A stretch of 64,000 bases of DNA from Saturnia japonica. Lineage: Eukaryota > Arthropoda > Insecta > Lepidoptera > Saturniidae. Position numbers and translations under genes: made by a program. The stretch's first letter is position 1, and every line of letters begins with the position of its first letter. This document shows positions 1-9,300 of the stretch, piece after piece. Under the pieces are notes generated by a model. The model searched no databases and was not told where the DNA came from. It saw only the letters and a program-made list of their open reading frames with translations. The stretch lies in NCBI GenBank assembly GCA_033032175.1, contig CM065312.1:7440001-7504000 (forward strand), read 5' to 3'.

Positions 1-2
1 AA

Positions 3-3000
3 GGCGGTGAAAACACGGATTTATTTGTTGCGAAATGCCGTGCACTGCTATCGAAAATTCCACCGGAGGATTTGTCGATAAAAGTTCAGCTGGACATGGT
101 TTATGGACTTCTTGATCGTCGCCTGCGAAAACGCCTACACAGGGAGCAATTCAAAACATTCGAGGAGATGCTACGCATATCACGAAACATCGAGGAGTCG
201 TGCAACGAAATGTGCAGCCCTGTGCCGGTCTGTACGACGAGCGCGCAGTACGACCCGCGACTCTCAAGGTCATCAAGGTCATCGCCGAGTACATCGACGC
301 CGCTACCCGCTGCTGGCGCCGCGCATCCGCGGCGTTCTACAATTAGCGGACAGCCCTCCGCTACATATACATCGTTACTAGAACAATCAAAACATTCAAA
401 ACCGCGAAAACGTTGTGTTTATTGTAAAGTGTATGGTCATTCTCGTGATGAGTGTGTAAAAGCTAATCGTGTTAGTAATGATAATAATAATGTAATACCG
501 CAATCGGTTTATTGTTATGGATGTGGCGCGAAGGGAGTCATTCGGTCTAGATGCACCGCGTGTACGGGTATGAAATTTTCTTATTTTAACACGTACGAGA
601 GGGTATCAAACAGTAGTACTTATAATCACTGTGGAAGCGACTTTGCACGTGACCTTGACACACAACACGGTGACAGTTATGGTAGTTTGTCAAATAAGGA
701 AAATACTTATGACGTTTTACCTTACAGGATGAATGTACCTGTGTCTTCTGCATATTATAAATCATTAGATCGGGAGCACGCACGCCCGTCTTTCGAGGCT
801 CCTGTGGTTGGCCATGCTGACACGTCTACGGTACTGTCGTCGACCGCGCTTGGTACTGAGCAAGCGTATCAAGTTACTTCTGACTATCCTGGTAAGTACA
901 CTTCAACTGTTTTGTTTCCAGTGGATATGCAAATGATTATTACGAATACAAATAATTTGAGACCGACTCTAAGTATTAAAATCCTTGGCTTACGGGGTTG
1001 TGCCTTGATTGATACCGCTGCGAAATGTTCCATAGCGGGCTACAGTCTTTATAATATTTTTAAACAGAAGGGGCTCTCCTTCAAAACCAAAGAGGTATAT
1101 ATCAAGCTTGCTGATGGAGTTGTTCGGCCACGTGAGATTTTGGTATACTCTGTGGATGTCACAATTACGCCGGATAAAACTGTTATGTTAGATTTTGTTG
1201 TTTTTCCTGATGCGAACAATAATGAGACTCTTCTGGGAATTGAATTCCTACATGCTGCTGGGATGATCATAGACTTTGCTTCGTCTTCTTGGCATTTTTC
1301 AGGAAGCAGTTTGGTTTACCCGCTCGAGTATGAGGACAGGGAACCAATGCAAACTCATCCAGTGGTTGTGTCTTCCATCCTGTTGAGGGATGATGAGGGT
1401 CCAATGCTAACCAGTGATCAGCGTCAAGAGCTTGTGGAACTTCTCCGGAGCCAAGAGGATATCTTCAAGCCAGGAGGAGGACCTACCTCGTATGCTGAGC
1501 ATCACATTAATACGGGAGACCACTCACCTGTTGCTGTCCCGCCTTACCGCCTAACCCCTGCTAAGAAGGTAACCATGGAGGCTGAAATTAATAAAATGTT
1601 GAAAGAAGGAATAATTGAAGAATGTGAATCAGCGTGGGCTGCCCCCGCCATATTGGTACCGAAGAAAGATGGTACGTATCGTTTTTGTGTCGATTATCGG
1701 CGACTTAATGCGATCACTAACAGTGATTCATATCCTTTGCCTGTCATAGAGGATCTTCTGCATGCTACTAAGAGAGAAGGGTATATAAGTACTATAGATC
1801 TAAGGTCTAGTTACTGGCAAGTACCTGTTGCGGACTCAGATAAAGACAAGACCGCATTCATTTCACCGTTAGGCACTTATCGCTTTAAGCGTATGCCATT
1901 TGGTTTGAAGAATGCTCCGGCCACCTTCCAACGGCTAATGGATCGATTTCGTTCTGGAACTGCATTGAAGGATGTTACTCTGCTGGTATTTTTAGATGAT
2001 CTCCTGGTCTTATCTGATGATTTTACTCAGCATCTGAATGATTTGGAAGCCGTCTTCAACCGCCTCCGTAATTTTGGTTTGCATGCCAACCGTGATAAAT
2101 GCTCTTTCGCCTGTGAACAAGTGAAGTACTTGGGACATCTTATCACACCCAAGGGGATCATGCCAGATGACTCCAAAGTCCAAGCAATCCTACAGATGAG
2201 AGAACCAACTAACATTAAGCATCTTAAAACATTTTTGCAAACTTGTTCATGGTTTCGAAAATTTATTCCAGGATTTTCTGCTATTGCTCAACCTCTTACA
2301 AAACTAACCAAGAAAAACCAACCTTGGACTTGGAATGAAGTACAGCAGCACGCCTTCCAGGAGCTGAAGAAGAGTTTGATATCAGCTCCTGTCCTAGTCC
2401 AACCTGACTATGCCAAACCCTTCGTCATACGCACCGACGCTAGTAACTATGCTCTGGGAGCCGTCCTTCTACAGGGCGAAGGCCATGAGGAGCATCCTAT
2501 AGAATATTCAAGTCGTTTACTCAATCCTGCTGAACGAAAGTATAGCACTACTGAAAGGGAAGCTCTCGCTGTAGTGTGGGCACTCGAGAAGTATCGTCCT
2601 TACATTGAAGGGCATCCTGTGGTTGTTAGAACTGACCACCAGCCTTTGAAGTGGCTTTTAACATTAAAATCACCTAGTGGCCGTCTGATGCGATGGGCAC
2701 TCAAACTACAAGCGTTTGATATACGGTACGAGTACACACCTGGAAAATCAAATGTAGTGGCGGATACATTAAGCCGCCCTGCCTGTGGTGAAGGCTCTCC
2801 AGGTGATTGTGGAGTCTGTTCTGCTTTTATAGATTTACCAACCGTGAATCCTGCTGAACTTCGGTCTGCTCAACTCGATGATCCAGAAGTGAACAAGATC
2901 ATTCAAGACCTGGAACACTCTTCTGATTCTACAGCGCCTGCTCGTTGGTTAGAACGAGGCTTTCTCATGAACCAAGGCGTTCTTTATCGTTATGGGCCAG

Positions 3001-4190
3001 ACTCAGACTCTGAGGAGCCCCAGTTGGTGGTACCCGTTTCAATGGTGGAGGCCATCTTGAAAGAGTTCCACGACGCGCCCACTGCTGGTCACCAGGGAGT
3101 TGACCGTACAATCGACCGAATTCGACAGAGATATTACTTTACTGGAATGCGTAAATACGTCGTAGAGTACCTCAAGAACTGTATCGACTGCCAGAGGTAC
3201 AAATACAGTAACCTGAAGCCCGCTGGTTTACTGCAGACGCCAGTTCTGCAGCAACGTGGTGAAGTACTTGCTGTCGACCTTTTTGGACCTTTACCTGAAG
3301 CAGAGACAGGTGAGAAATGGATTCTTGTTGTAGAAGACACTTCCACTCGTTGGGTGGAGTTGTATGCTCTTCAGGAAGCTACTGCCGAAGCTTGCGCAAA
3401 GCTTTTGATCGAGGAATATTTTCTACGATATGGTTTTCCCCGGCGAATCATATCAGACAATGGTGTACAGTTTATTTCTGCTGCTATGCAACAGTGTATG
3501 TTCCTGTTCGGTATTAAACAAAACCTAATACCACTCTATCATCCCCAAGCTAATCCAGCTGAGAGGAAGAACCGGGATCTTAAAACACAGCTGTCTATGT
3601 TAGTCAAGAATGAACACCGCACGTGGCCTGCGTGCCTGCCCCAGATTCGCTTCTCGCTCAACACTGCTACGTGCTCTACCACCAGTCTGTCACCTGCTTA
3701 TATGACGTTTGGACGTAACCTACGCACACCTTTTGACGTGCATCACGATCTGCGAGCTATTCTTACCAAGGAAACTTTCGTTCCTCAGGTGACACCTTAT
3801 CTATTGAAGTTTGTGACTTCACTTCAGGAAGTACGAGACCAAGTCGAGAGACAGCAGGACCTGCGAAAGGAGTATGCTGACGCGTCTCGTCGCCCGTCGC
3901 CTAGCTTACAGGTTGGTGACTTAGTTCTGTTGAAAACGCATGCGCTTAGTAATTCCTCAAAGGGTCGCACTCGGAAGCTTATGCCTCTGAGAGATGGGCC
4001 TTACACTATTAAAAAGGTTGTAAGTCCGACCTCTTACGAGGTTGTGGATAGTCAAGGTCAAGTGTTGGGTCGTTTCCACACGTCCGAGCTTACCGCGTTG
4101 GTATCGGAGACAGCCAGTACGCTACAACCGATACAACCTCGTCGCTTAAGAGGTCGCCCGCGCAAAGTTTCTCGGCATGTAGCCAGTTAG
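3..4190 (+). CDS. Ty3/gypsy retrotransposon Gag-Pol polyprotein (5' end off window, otherwise intact)
   Basis: One uninterrupted frame runs from the left edge to a TAG stop at 4188-4190, about 1,395 codons; codons 3-71 are also open, so the true start lies left of the window. Domains in order: end of Gag capsid; a CCHC zinc knuckle at 414-455 (CX2CX4HX4C) and a second cysteine cluster near 513-565; aspartic protease with DTA at 1011-1019 in place of the usual DTG/DSG; reverse transcriptase with FLDD at 1989-2000; RNase H with its first Asp at 2436; integrase with an HHCC finger (His 3069, Cys 3180 and 3189) and a D,D(35)E triad at Asp 3276, Asp 3456 and Glu 3561. No chromodomain and no env frame follow. 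Gag and Pol are fused without a frameshift. The lack of stops, and base composition less AT-rich than the flanks, suggest a young insertion. It lies inside the knot transcription unit, antisense to it. Confidence 0.95.
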   Translation, partial: GGENTDLFVAKCRALLSKIPPEDLSIKVQLDMVYGLLDRRLRKRLHREQFKTFEEMLRISRNIEESCNEMCSPVPVCTTSAQYDPRLSRSSRSSPSTSTPLPAAGAAHPRRSTISGQPSATYTSLLEQSKHSKPRKRCVYCKVYGHSRDECVKANRVSNDNNNVIPQSVYCYGCGAKGVIRSRCTACTGMKFSYFNTYERVSNSSTYNHCGSDFARDLDTQHGDSYGSLSNKENTYDVLPYRMNVPVSSAYYKSLDREHARPSFEAPVVGHADTSTVLSSTALGTEQAYQVTSDYPGKYTSTVLFPVDMQMIITNTNNLRPTLSIKILGLRGCALIDTAAKCSIAGYSLYNIFKQKGLSFKTKEVYIKLADGVVRPREILVYSVDVTITPDKTVMLDFVVFPDANNNETLLGIEFLHAAGMIIDFASSSWHFSGSSLVYPLEYEDREPMQTHPVVVSSILLRDDEGPMLTSDQRQELVELLRSQEDIFKPGGGPTSYAEHHINTGDHSPVAVPPYRLTPAKKVTMEAEINKMLKEGIIEECESAWAAPAILVPKKDGTYRFCVDYRRLNAITNSDSYPLPVIEDLLHATKREGYISTIDLRSSYWQVPVADSDKDKTAFISPLGTYRFKRMPFGLKNAPATFQRLMDRFRSGTALKDVTLLVFLDDLLVLSDDFTQHLNDLEAVFNRLRNFGLHANRDKCSFACEQVKYLGHLITPKGIMPDDSKVQAILQMREPTNIKHLKTFLQTCSWFRKFIPGFSAIAQPLTKLTKKNQPWTWNEVQQHAFQELKKSLISAPVLVQPDYAKPFVIRTDASNYALGAVLLQGEGHEEHPIEYSSRLLNPAERKYSTTEREALAVVWALEKYRPYIEGHPVVVRTDHQPLKWLLTLKSPSGRLMRWALKLQAFDIRYEYTPGKSNVVADTLSRPACGEGSPGDCGVCSAFIDLPTVNPAELRSAQLDDPEVNKIIQDLEHSSDSTAPARWLERGFLMNQGVLYRYGPDSDSEEPQLVVPVSMVEAILKEFHDAPTAGHQGVDRTIDRIRQRYYFTGMRKYVVEYLKNCIDCQRYKYSNLKPAGLLQTPVLQQRGEVLAVDLFGPLPEAETGEKWILVVEDTSTRWVELYALQEATAEACAKLLIEEYFLRYGFPRRIISDNGVQFISAAMQQCMFLFGIKQNLIPLYHPQANPAERKNRDLKTQLSMLVKNEHRTWPACLPQIRFSLNTATCSTTSLSPAYMTFGRNLRTPFDVHHDLRAILTKETFVPQVTPYLLKFVTSLQEVRDQVERQQDLRKEYADASRRPSPSLQVGDLVLLKTHALSNSSKGRTRKLMPLRDGPYTIKKVVSPTSYEVVDSQGQVLGRFHTSELTALVSETASTLQPIQPRRLRGRPRKVSRHVAS

Positions 4191-4243
4191 AGTCATCGTG
4201 CTTTTTGTCTTTGCCGATTCCCTCCCTGGTTATTTCGTGAATC

Positions 4244-4254
4244 GGAGGAGGAGG
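4244..4254 (+). other. Polypurine tract of the gypsy element
   Basis: An eleven-base purine run (GGAGGAGGAGG) lies 54 bases after the Gag-Pol stop and directly before a TGTAGC boundary. This is the position and composition expected for the plus-strand primer of an LTR retrotransposon. Confidence 0.6.
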
Positions 4255-4255
4255 A

Positions 4256-4558
4256 TGTAGCACGACCATTTCTGAACGCATCGTAGATCGCGTGATATCC
4301 CGGCAGCCAATGAGAGACGACTGTGACTCAGTGATCCGCCGTGCTTGCCGCAGGACAGATATGTGAAAAACATTAGATTTCTTTTCTCTTGTTTAGCGCG
4401 AATTATCGGTAGCCGAATTGATAACCCACGCTAAAATGTATTTTTTATTTTGAATTAGTGGAATATATTTAAAATGTACGAAACCGTGGGTAAATACATT
4501 TCGATAATAATTTAATATACTTACATTTGTATAAATAAATCTATTAATTTAGATACCA
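4256..4558 (+). repeat. Probable 3' LTR of the gypsy element
   Basis: The segment starts TGTAGC straight after the purine tract, holds an AATAAA-type polyadenylation signal near 4530-4540, and ends at a ...TACCA candidate near 4558. The 5' LTR is outside the window, so the right border (another candidate is near 4527) and the target duplication cannot be confirmed. Confidence 0.5.
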
Positions 4559-4850
4559 CGTAAAATTTTAACCCTTCTAATGCTGTCTATCAAAAAACCT
4601 GACCCGTTCGCACCGCCTCGAATTCTAAACTAACGTGGAATGAAATTGTAACAAGAGATAATGATAATGATTGTTCCCAAACGCAATGCAATTCCATTGA
4701 CCAAGGGGCGTGAGGATTACAGTCTAATCGAGCGTCGGCGATGACAATCTATCGCGTGGCAGCCACGTGGTTGACACGAGGGCTGAGGGAATATTTGGGA
4801 CTCCTCTAACTTTCTCCAATCGCCCTTCAACATAAAGACTTGAGAGTATT
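4559..4850. other. Unassigned flank of the gypsy element
   Basis: Nothing recognisable as gene or named repeat. It is less AT-rich than most intron sequence here. It lies inside the knot intron that extends off the left edge. Confidence 0.4.
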
Positions 4851-4852
4851 CG

Positions 4853-5805
4853 AAATTTTACCATAAACCATGCTATAAAACTTCCAAGATAAAAGAAAAT
4901 TGAGTTTTATATATGTGTAAAGTCATACTTCTCTGGCGTAATAAAACAAAATAAACTTCGACAATTTTATCCCGCATGCTAACAACATTATGAACATATT
5001 ATTATCATTGATAACTAACTTCGCCGTGCCACAATCCCGTCTCACATGAAGCGCGAAGCTCTCAGTTACCTTCTTCTCAGTCGTTTCACTCATCAGACAG
5101 TGCTTGTGGTCGTGGAGTGTAATCAGAGGCCGTTGAAATTTGCCCCATGATTCTCGATATCCGTCTCGATCGATCCTAAATCTGGAGCACTCATTCTTGT
5201 GTCCTCCACTTTACCCTGCAAGACCAAGCGCTCCAAAGAACCGTGGCGTCACCGCGACACATATCCGATAAACTTAAAACTTGTACTACCTCATTTTTAC
5301 CCTCTACTAAAGGCGCCAGAAGAAGTACCTAAAACTTCAAAAATTCTAAACCAGTTTTTATTAACCTTGATATTAATGATGAAATTGTACCTCCAGTTAA
5401 AAGCCACGATTTGTGGTTAATTGTTGTTTGTGAATTCGTTTCACTGACAGATTTTGTAATTGTGTAAAAATAAATCATTGATGGCTTACTTCATAATGTT
5501 GTTGGCATGCGGGATAATATTTTTGAAGTTATTTTTGTTTTCTTACGCCAGAGAAGTATGACTTTACACATATATAAAACTCAGTATTATTTTATCTTAG
5601 AAATCTTATAGCGTGGTTATGGTAAAGTTAAGATTAAGTCTGCTCTAGTCGGTGCATTGCATGAGTGTTCTAGATTTATGGCCGATCGAGACGGATGAAG
5701 AAATATTCTGAGGCAATGTCAATGGCCCCAATTACACTACAAGATCACGACCTCTCTGTCAATAGTGAAACGACTAAGAAAAAGAAGAAGCTAAAAGCTA
5801 TATAA
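4853..5805. repeat. Inverted-repeat complex with permuted block order
   Basis: About 140 bases at 4853-4995 are repeated in reverse complement at 5491-5635 with high identity, including a shared stretch covering GTAAAGTCATACTTCTCTGG. A second block at 5068-5200 reappears in reverse complement at 5655-5800. The two blocks are not in mirror order: the left side reads arm then block, while the right side read on the minus strand reads block then arm. The short ORF at 5199-5420 has no recognisable product. Confidence 0.75.
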
Positions 5806-5897
5806 AGATGAACTGAAAATGTATCTTATTTTGAACTCAAAATATGTGTTACTATTTAAGAATTTTTACTTAATGTACTTTGTTATATTATATACAA

Positions 5898-6025
5898 ATA
5901 TCTGGGCGATCAAGCTGTGCTCGGTGTCTTATAAACAAAAAAAGAAAGACACCTTTCTAGTTAAACGTAGAATGTAAAACATTATCTAAATGCAAAGTTT
6001 CATCGAAATCATTGGAGCCGTTAAG
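5898..6025 (+). repeat. Dispersed repeat, family F copy 1
   Basis: Starts with ATCTGGGCGATCAAGC and ends near ...TCATTGGAGCCGTT. The same order of sequence occurs at 46700-46860 and 52684-52830. No coding capacity is seen. Probably a non-autonomous or truncated mobile element. Confidence 0.5.
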
Positions 6026-6041
6026 GTTTAAGTCAAGTTTA

Positions 6042-6250
6042 AGGTTAAGAGAGGCAGGGCATAGAGACATTTTTTGGGGATTTCTTTCTATGTGGGCCAA
6101 CCCTACTGATGAGTACCTCTACCCTACAGAACATCGCAGCCAAGTGACCTTGAATTGTGTTCCTTCAGTGAGTAGGGTTTCAGATCTCCTTGGGGTAAGG
6201 AGGGCAGGGTTTAAGGTCGGCAACGCACTAGTGATACTTATGGTACTACA
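6042..6250 (+). repeat. Dispersed repeat, family B copy 1
   Basis: Shares an AGAGAGG(C/T)AGGGCAT start and a CACCCTACAGAA-type core with 36230-36365 (same strand) and with 40145-40310 and 49440-49645 (opposite strand). The frame at 6012-6293 is within this repeat and is not treated as a gene. Confidence 0.6.
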
Positions 6251-6330
6251 AACGTCTATAGGATACGAGCAATATGTAGTATGTAGTTACTAAACTACCT
6301 ATGTAGTATTTAAAAAAAAGTTAATCTTAC

Positions 6331-6386
6331 TTGTTTCGTCACAGAGTCGATGAGCCGTACAAATATGTCTTGCTCCTGTCTAATAC
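6331..6386 (-). CDS. kn: knot exon 5 (DNA-binding domain)
   Basis: Acceptor TTTACAG precedes 6386 and donor GTAAGA follows 6331. The 56 bases finish a split Gly codon and encode [18 protein letters not shown], the COE segment following the LLYANG stretch. It ends on a complete codon; the next conserved exon (expected to continue with YEGQDKNPE) was not found between here and the left edge. Confidence 0.92.
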
Positions 6387-9300
6387 CTGTAAATAAAAAT
6401 AAAGTAATCAAGTAACATTCTTTGTTATAAAATAACATACATAACCTGTGTTTAGGGAATTATTTGTAAAATAGTAGATAAACTGGCTAATCCGTCTGTA
6501 ACCGTAACCGTAACCCGCGGATATCAGTTAATTTTAAGTAAACCTTTATTATATTTTACATGATTAAAAGTTAAACAATGCATAACTGAAAAAAAAGAAA
6601 ATAAATTCAATTTAATGGTGTTAAATAATTTGGTAGAGGTGTATAAGATATCTAGACATATACTTAAAAAAAATTAGTATAATATAGTAATAAGAAAAAC
6701 TTGGTAACAAATCTTGGTATTTGTTTTTATATTTAAAAATTAATTAGAAAATTAGAAATTAATAAAAATCCATACGTATTAAAGTCATTTTTCGTTATAT
6801 GTAAAAATAAGTCTTTATGGTTGAAATTTAACAATTACTTATAATGTGATTAATTTCAGTACTGCGAGAAAACTACAAAAGAAAATGAGAGTAAAAATAT
6901 TTCCCAAACAACAAGTAATACATTAGGTTCGTTCTAATTTCGTGTCTATAAAACACTAACATTTACACTCAGTAGCAATAAAGATCGTAGCTAGAGCTAC
7001 GGGCTACAAACTACAAGCGTAGCAACGAAGAGCCAGACATTGCACTATTAGTTAGCCTTCTGAAATTGCCTCCACATGTTAGCTCCTTCTTTTTCCTTTT
7101 CTACTATGGACTAATTTATAAATAGATTAAAAATAATACAACTACTACTTTTATATACTACTCTTACTATAAATCTTTATAAAATTGAGCTTTATTTTGC
7201 ATATAATTGTAACGTTTAATAATTTATTATAGAATATCTTTGGTAATGTTGATACAGGAAATTAAACCTCAAATTGTCGCAATGGTTATAAAAAATTATA
7301 TTATTTCAGTATATTTTGGTAATATCGGTAAAGTTTTTTTATTAAGTACTAGCTGTACCCACGTTTTCGCTCGCGTGTACGACAGAAGAACGCGTAATGC
7401 TTATAAAGATCTTAGTTTCTTAAAATTTCAATAAATTTTTATTGAATGAAGATATCGTGATTTATTTTTGTAAGGACCAAATATGTATGGAGTAAAACAA
7501 AAATAAATCAAAATATATCTATTAGTTTTTGCGTGTTGCGCACATAATGGCAAACTTCAAACATTTTATTTATATAGATTAATTGAATTACATAATGACG
7601 TACTCAGTACCCATATTTGTACATTATATGCTTGTGTAAATTGGATAATTTAGATTAACAGATGTTAGTTTTATAATAAAATGTTAATAATTTTTGGGGA
7701 ACAATTATACAAACGATCATATAATTTCAAACTAAGCATAACTTGTATTATGGTTACTCACACAAAAGTCAGTCATATGCGGTATTTGAATCTGCGTGCT
7801 CTCGTCTCATTAATAGGGCTTACTACTTCTGCGCCATGAGGTCTGCCGTATTTAGATTTGCATCTTATGTTAATTATGTTACGTTCATACAATTTATGTA
7901 AATTTTCCATTATCCGCTCCGGCGACAAGATAGCAAATATTTACAAAATCGCGTTTTGCCTTGTCATAGTATATTCATAGTTAGATGGTTTACTTTGATG
8001 TGCATCTTGTAAATGAACACCGATACAAAAATCGTTTCACTACATGATTTTTAGGCAACTATTATATTTTGATATACATAACTACAATAGCATATTATAA
8101 CTAGAAACTGCCCGTGACTTTATTTACGTTATAATAATAATAATAAAGCTTTCTTTATTCCATACCTAATAGACAAATTTACAAATAAAAATTAGTGTTA
8201 GTATTATTAGTTATATAAAAACTTTTATTCTTAATGTATAAATTTATTGTTAGTGTATTAGTGATACGGATCCCTTTTGGGTAAAAGCCTCCTCTAACCC
8301 ATGCCATTTATCTTTATCCTGGGCAATACTCATCCAGTTTGACCCAGCTATTTCAATAATATCATCAGCCCACTGTTTCCGTGGTCTACCTTTGCTCCTC
8401 TTGCCTGCAGGTCCTGGCCATCTTGTTACTTCTAGTGTCCATCTCTTTTCTTTGTACGTTGAAATGTGTCCTGCCCATTTCCATTTTAGACTTAGAGCAT
8501 GTTGAAGAGCATCAGTAAGTTTAGTTCTTTTCCTTATCTCTTCGTTTCTGATTTTATTTATTTTTCTTAATTTTAGTATACTCCTTTCCATGGTATGTTG
8601 ACATGAAGCAATTTTATTTCTTATTTTATTAGTGTATGTCCATGTTTGACTTCCGTATGTTAAACTTGGCAAGATGCAAGTGTCCATTATTATTTTTTTA
8701 TGCTTTATGTGGTAGTGTCCTTTCAGGAATTCTTTTAGTGTCCAAAATTTCTTCCAAGTACAGTTAATCCTTCTATCTATTTCGATTTCGTTATTTTTTT
8801 AATCAAACGACATTTATTTTCCTAGATAGATATATTCATTTACATATTCAATTTGGTCTCCCGATATACATATTTCTTTTTTTACATGGTTTGTCATTAC
8901 TTTAGTTTTGTTTGGATTCATGTGCAAACCTACTTTTTTGCTGTTATTGTCCAGAGTTTGTATCATTTCCTCTAACTCTCTAGCTGATTCCGCGAAAATG
9001 ACAATGTCGTCAGCAAATCTGAGGTGGCTTATATATTGGTCTTGTATCTTGAGGCCCTTGCTTTTCCAGTCAATTTCTCTAAATATTCCCTCCAACACAG
9101 CTATAAACAATTTGGGTGATAATGGGTCCCCTTGTCTGACTCCCTTTCCTATTTTTATCTCCTTTCCTTTGTTTTCCAGTTTAATTCTGTTTTTACTCTG
9201 TGAGTACATATTTTTTATGATATTTATGAATGTTCTGTTTATTCCACAAGAAATTAGTGCTGTCCAGATTGAGCTGTGCTTAATACTGTCGAATGCCTTC

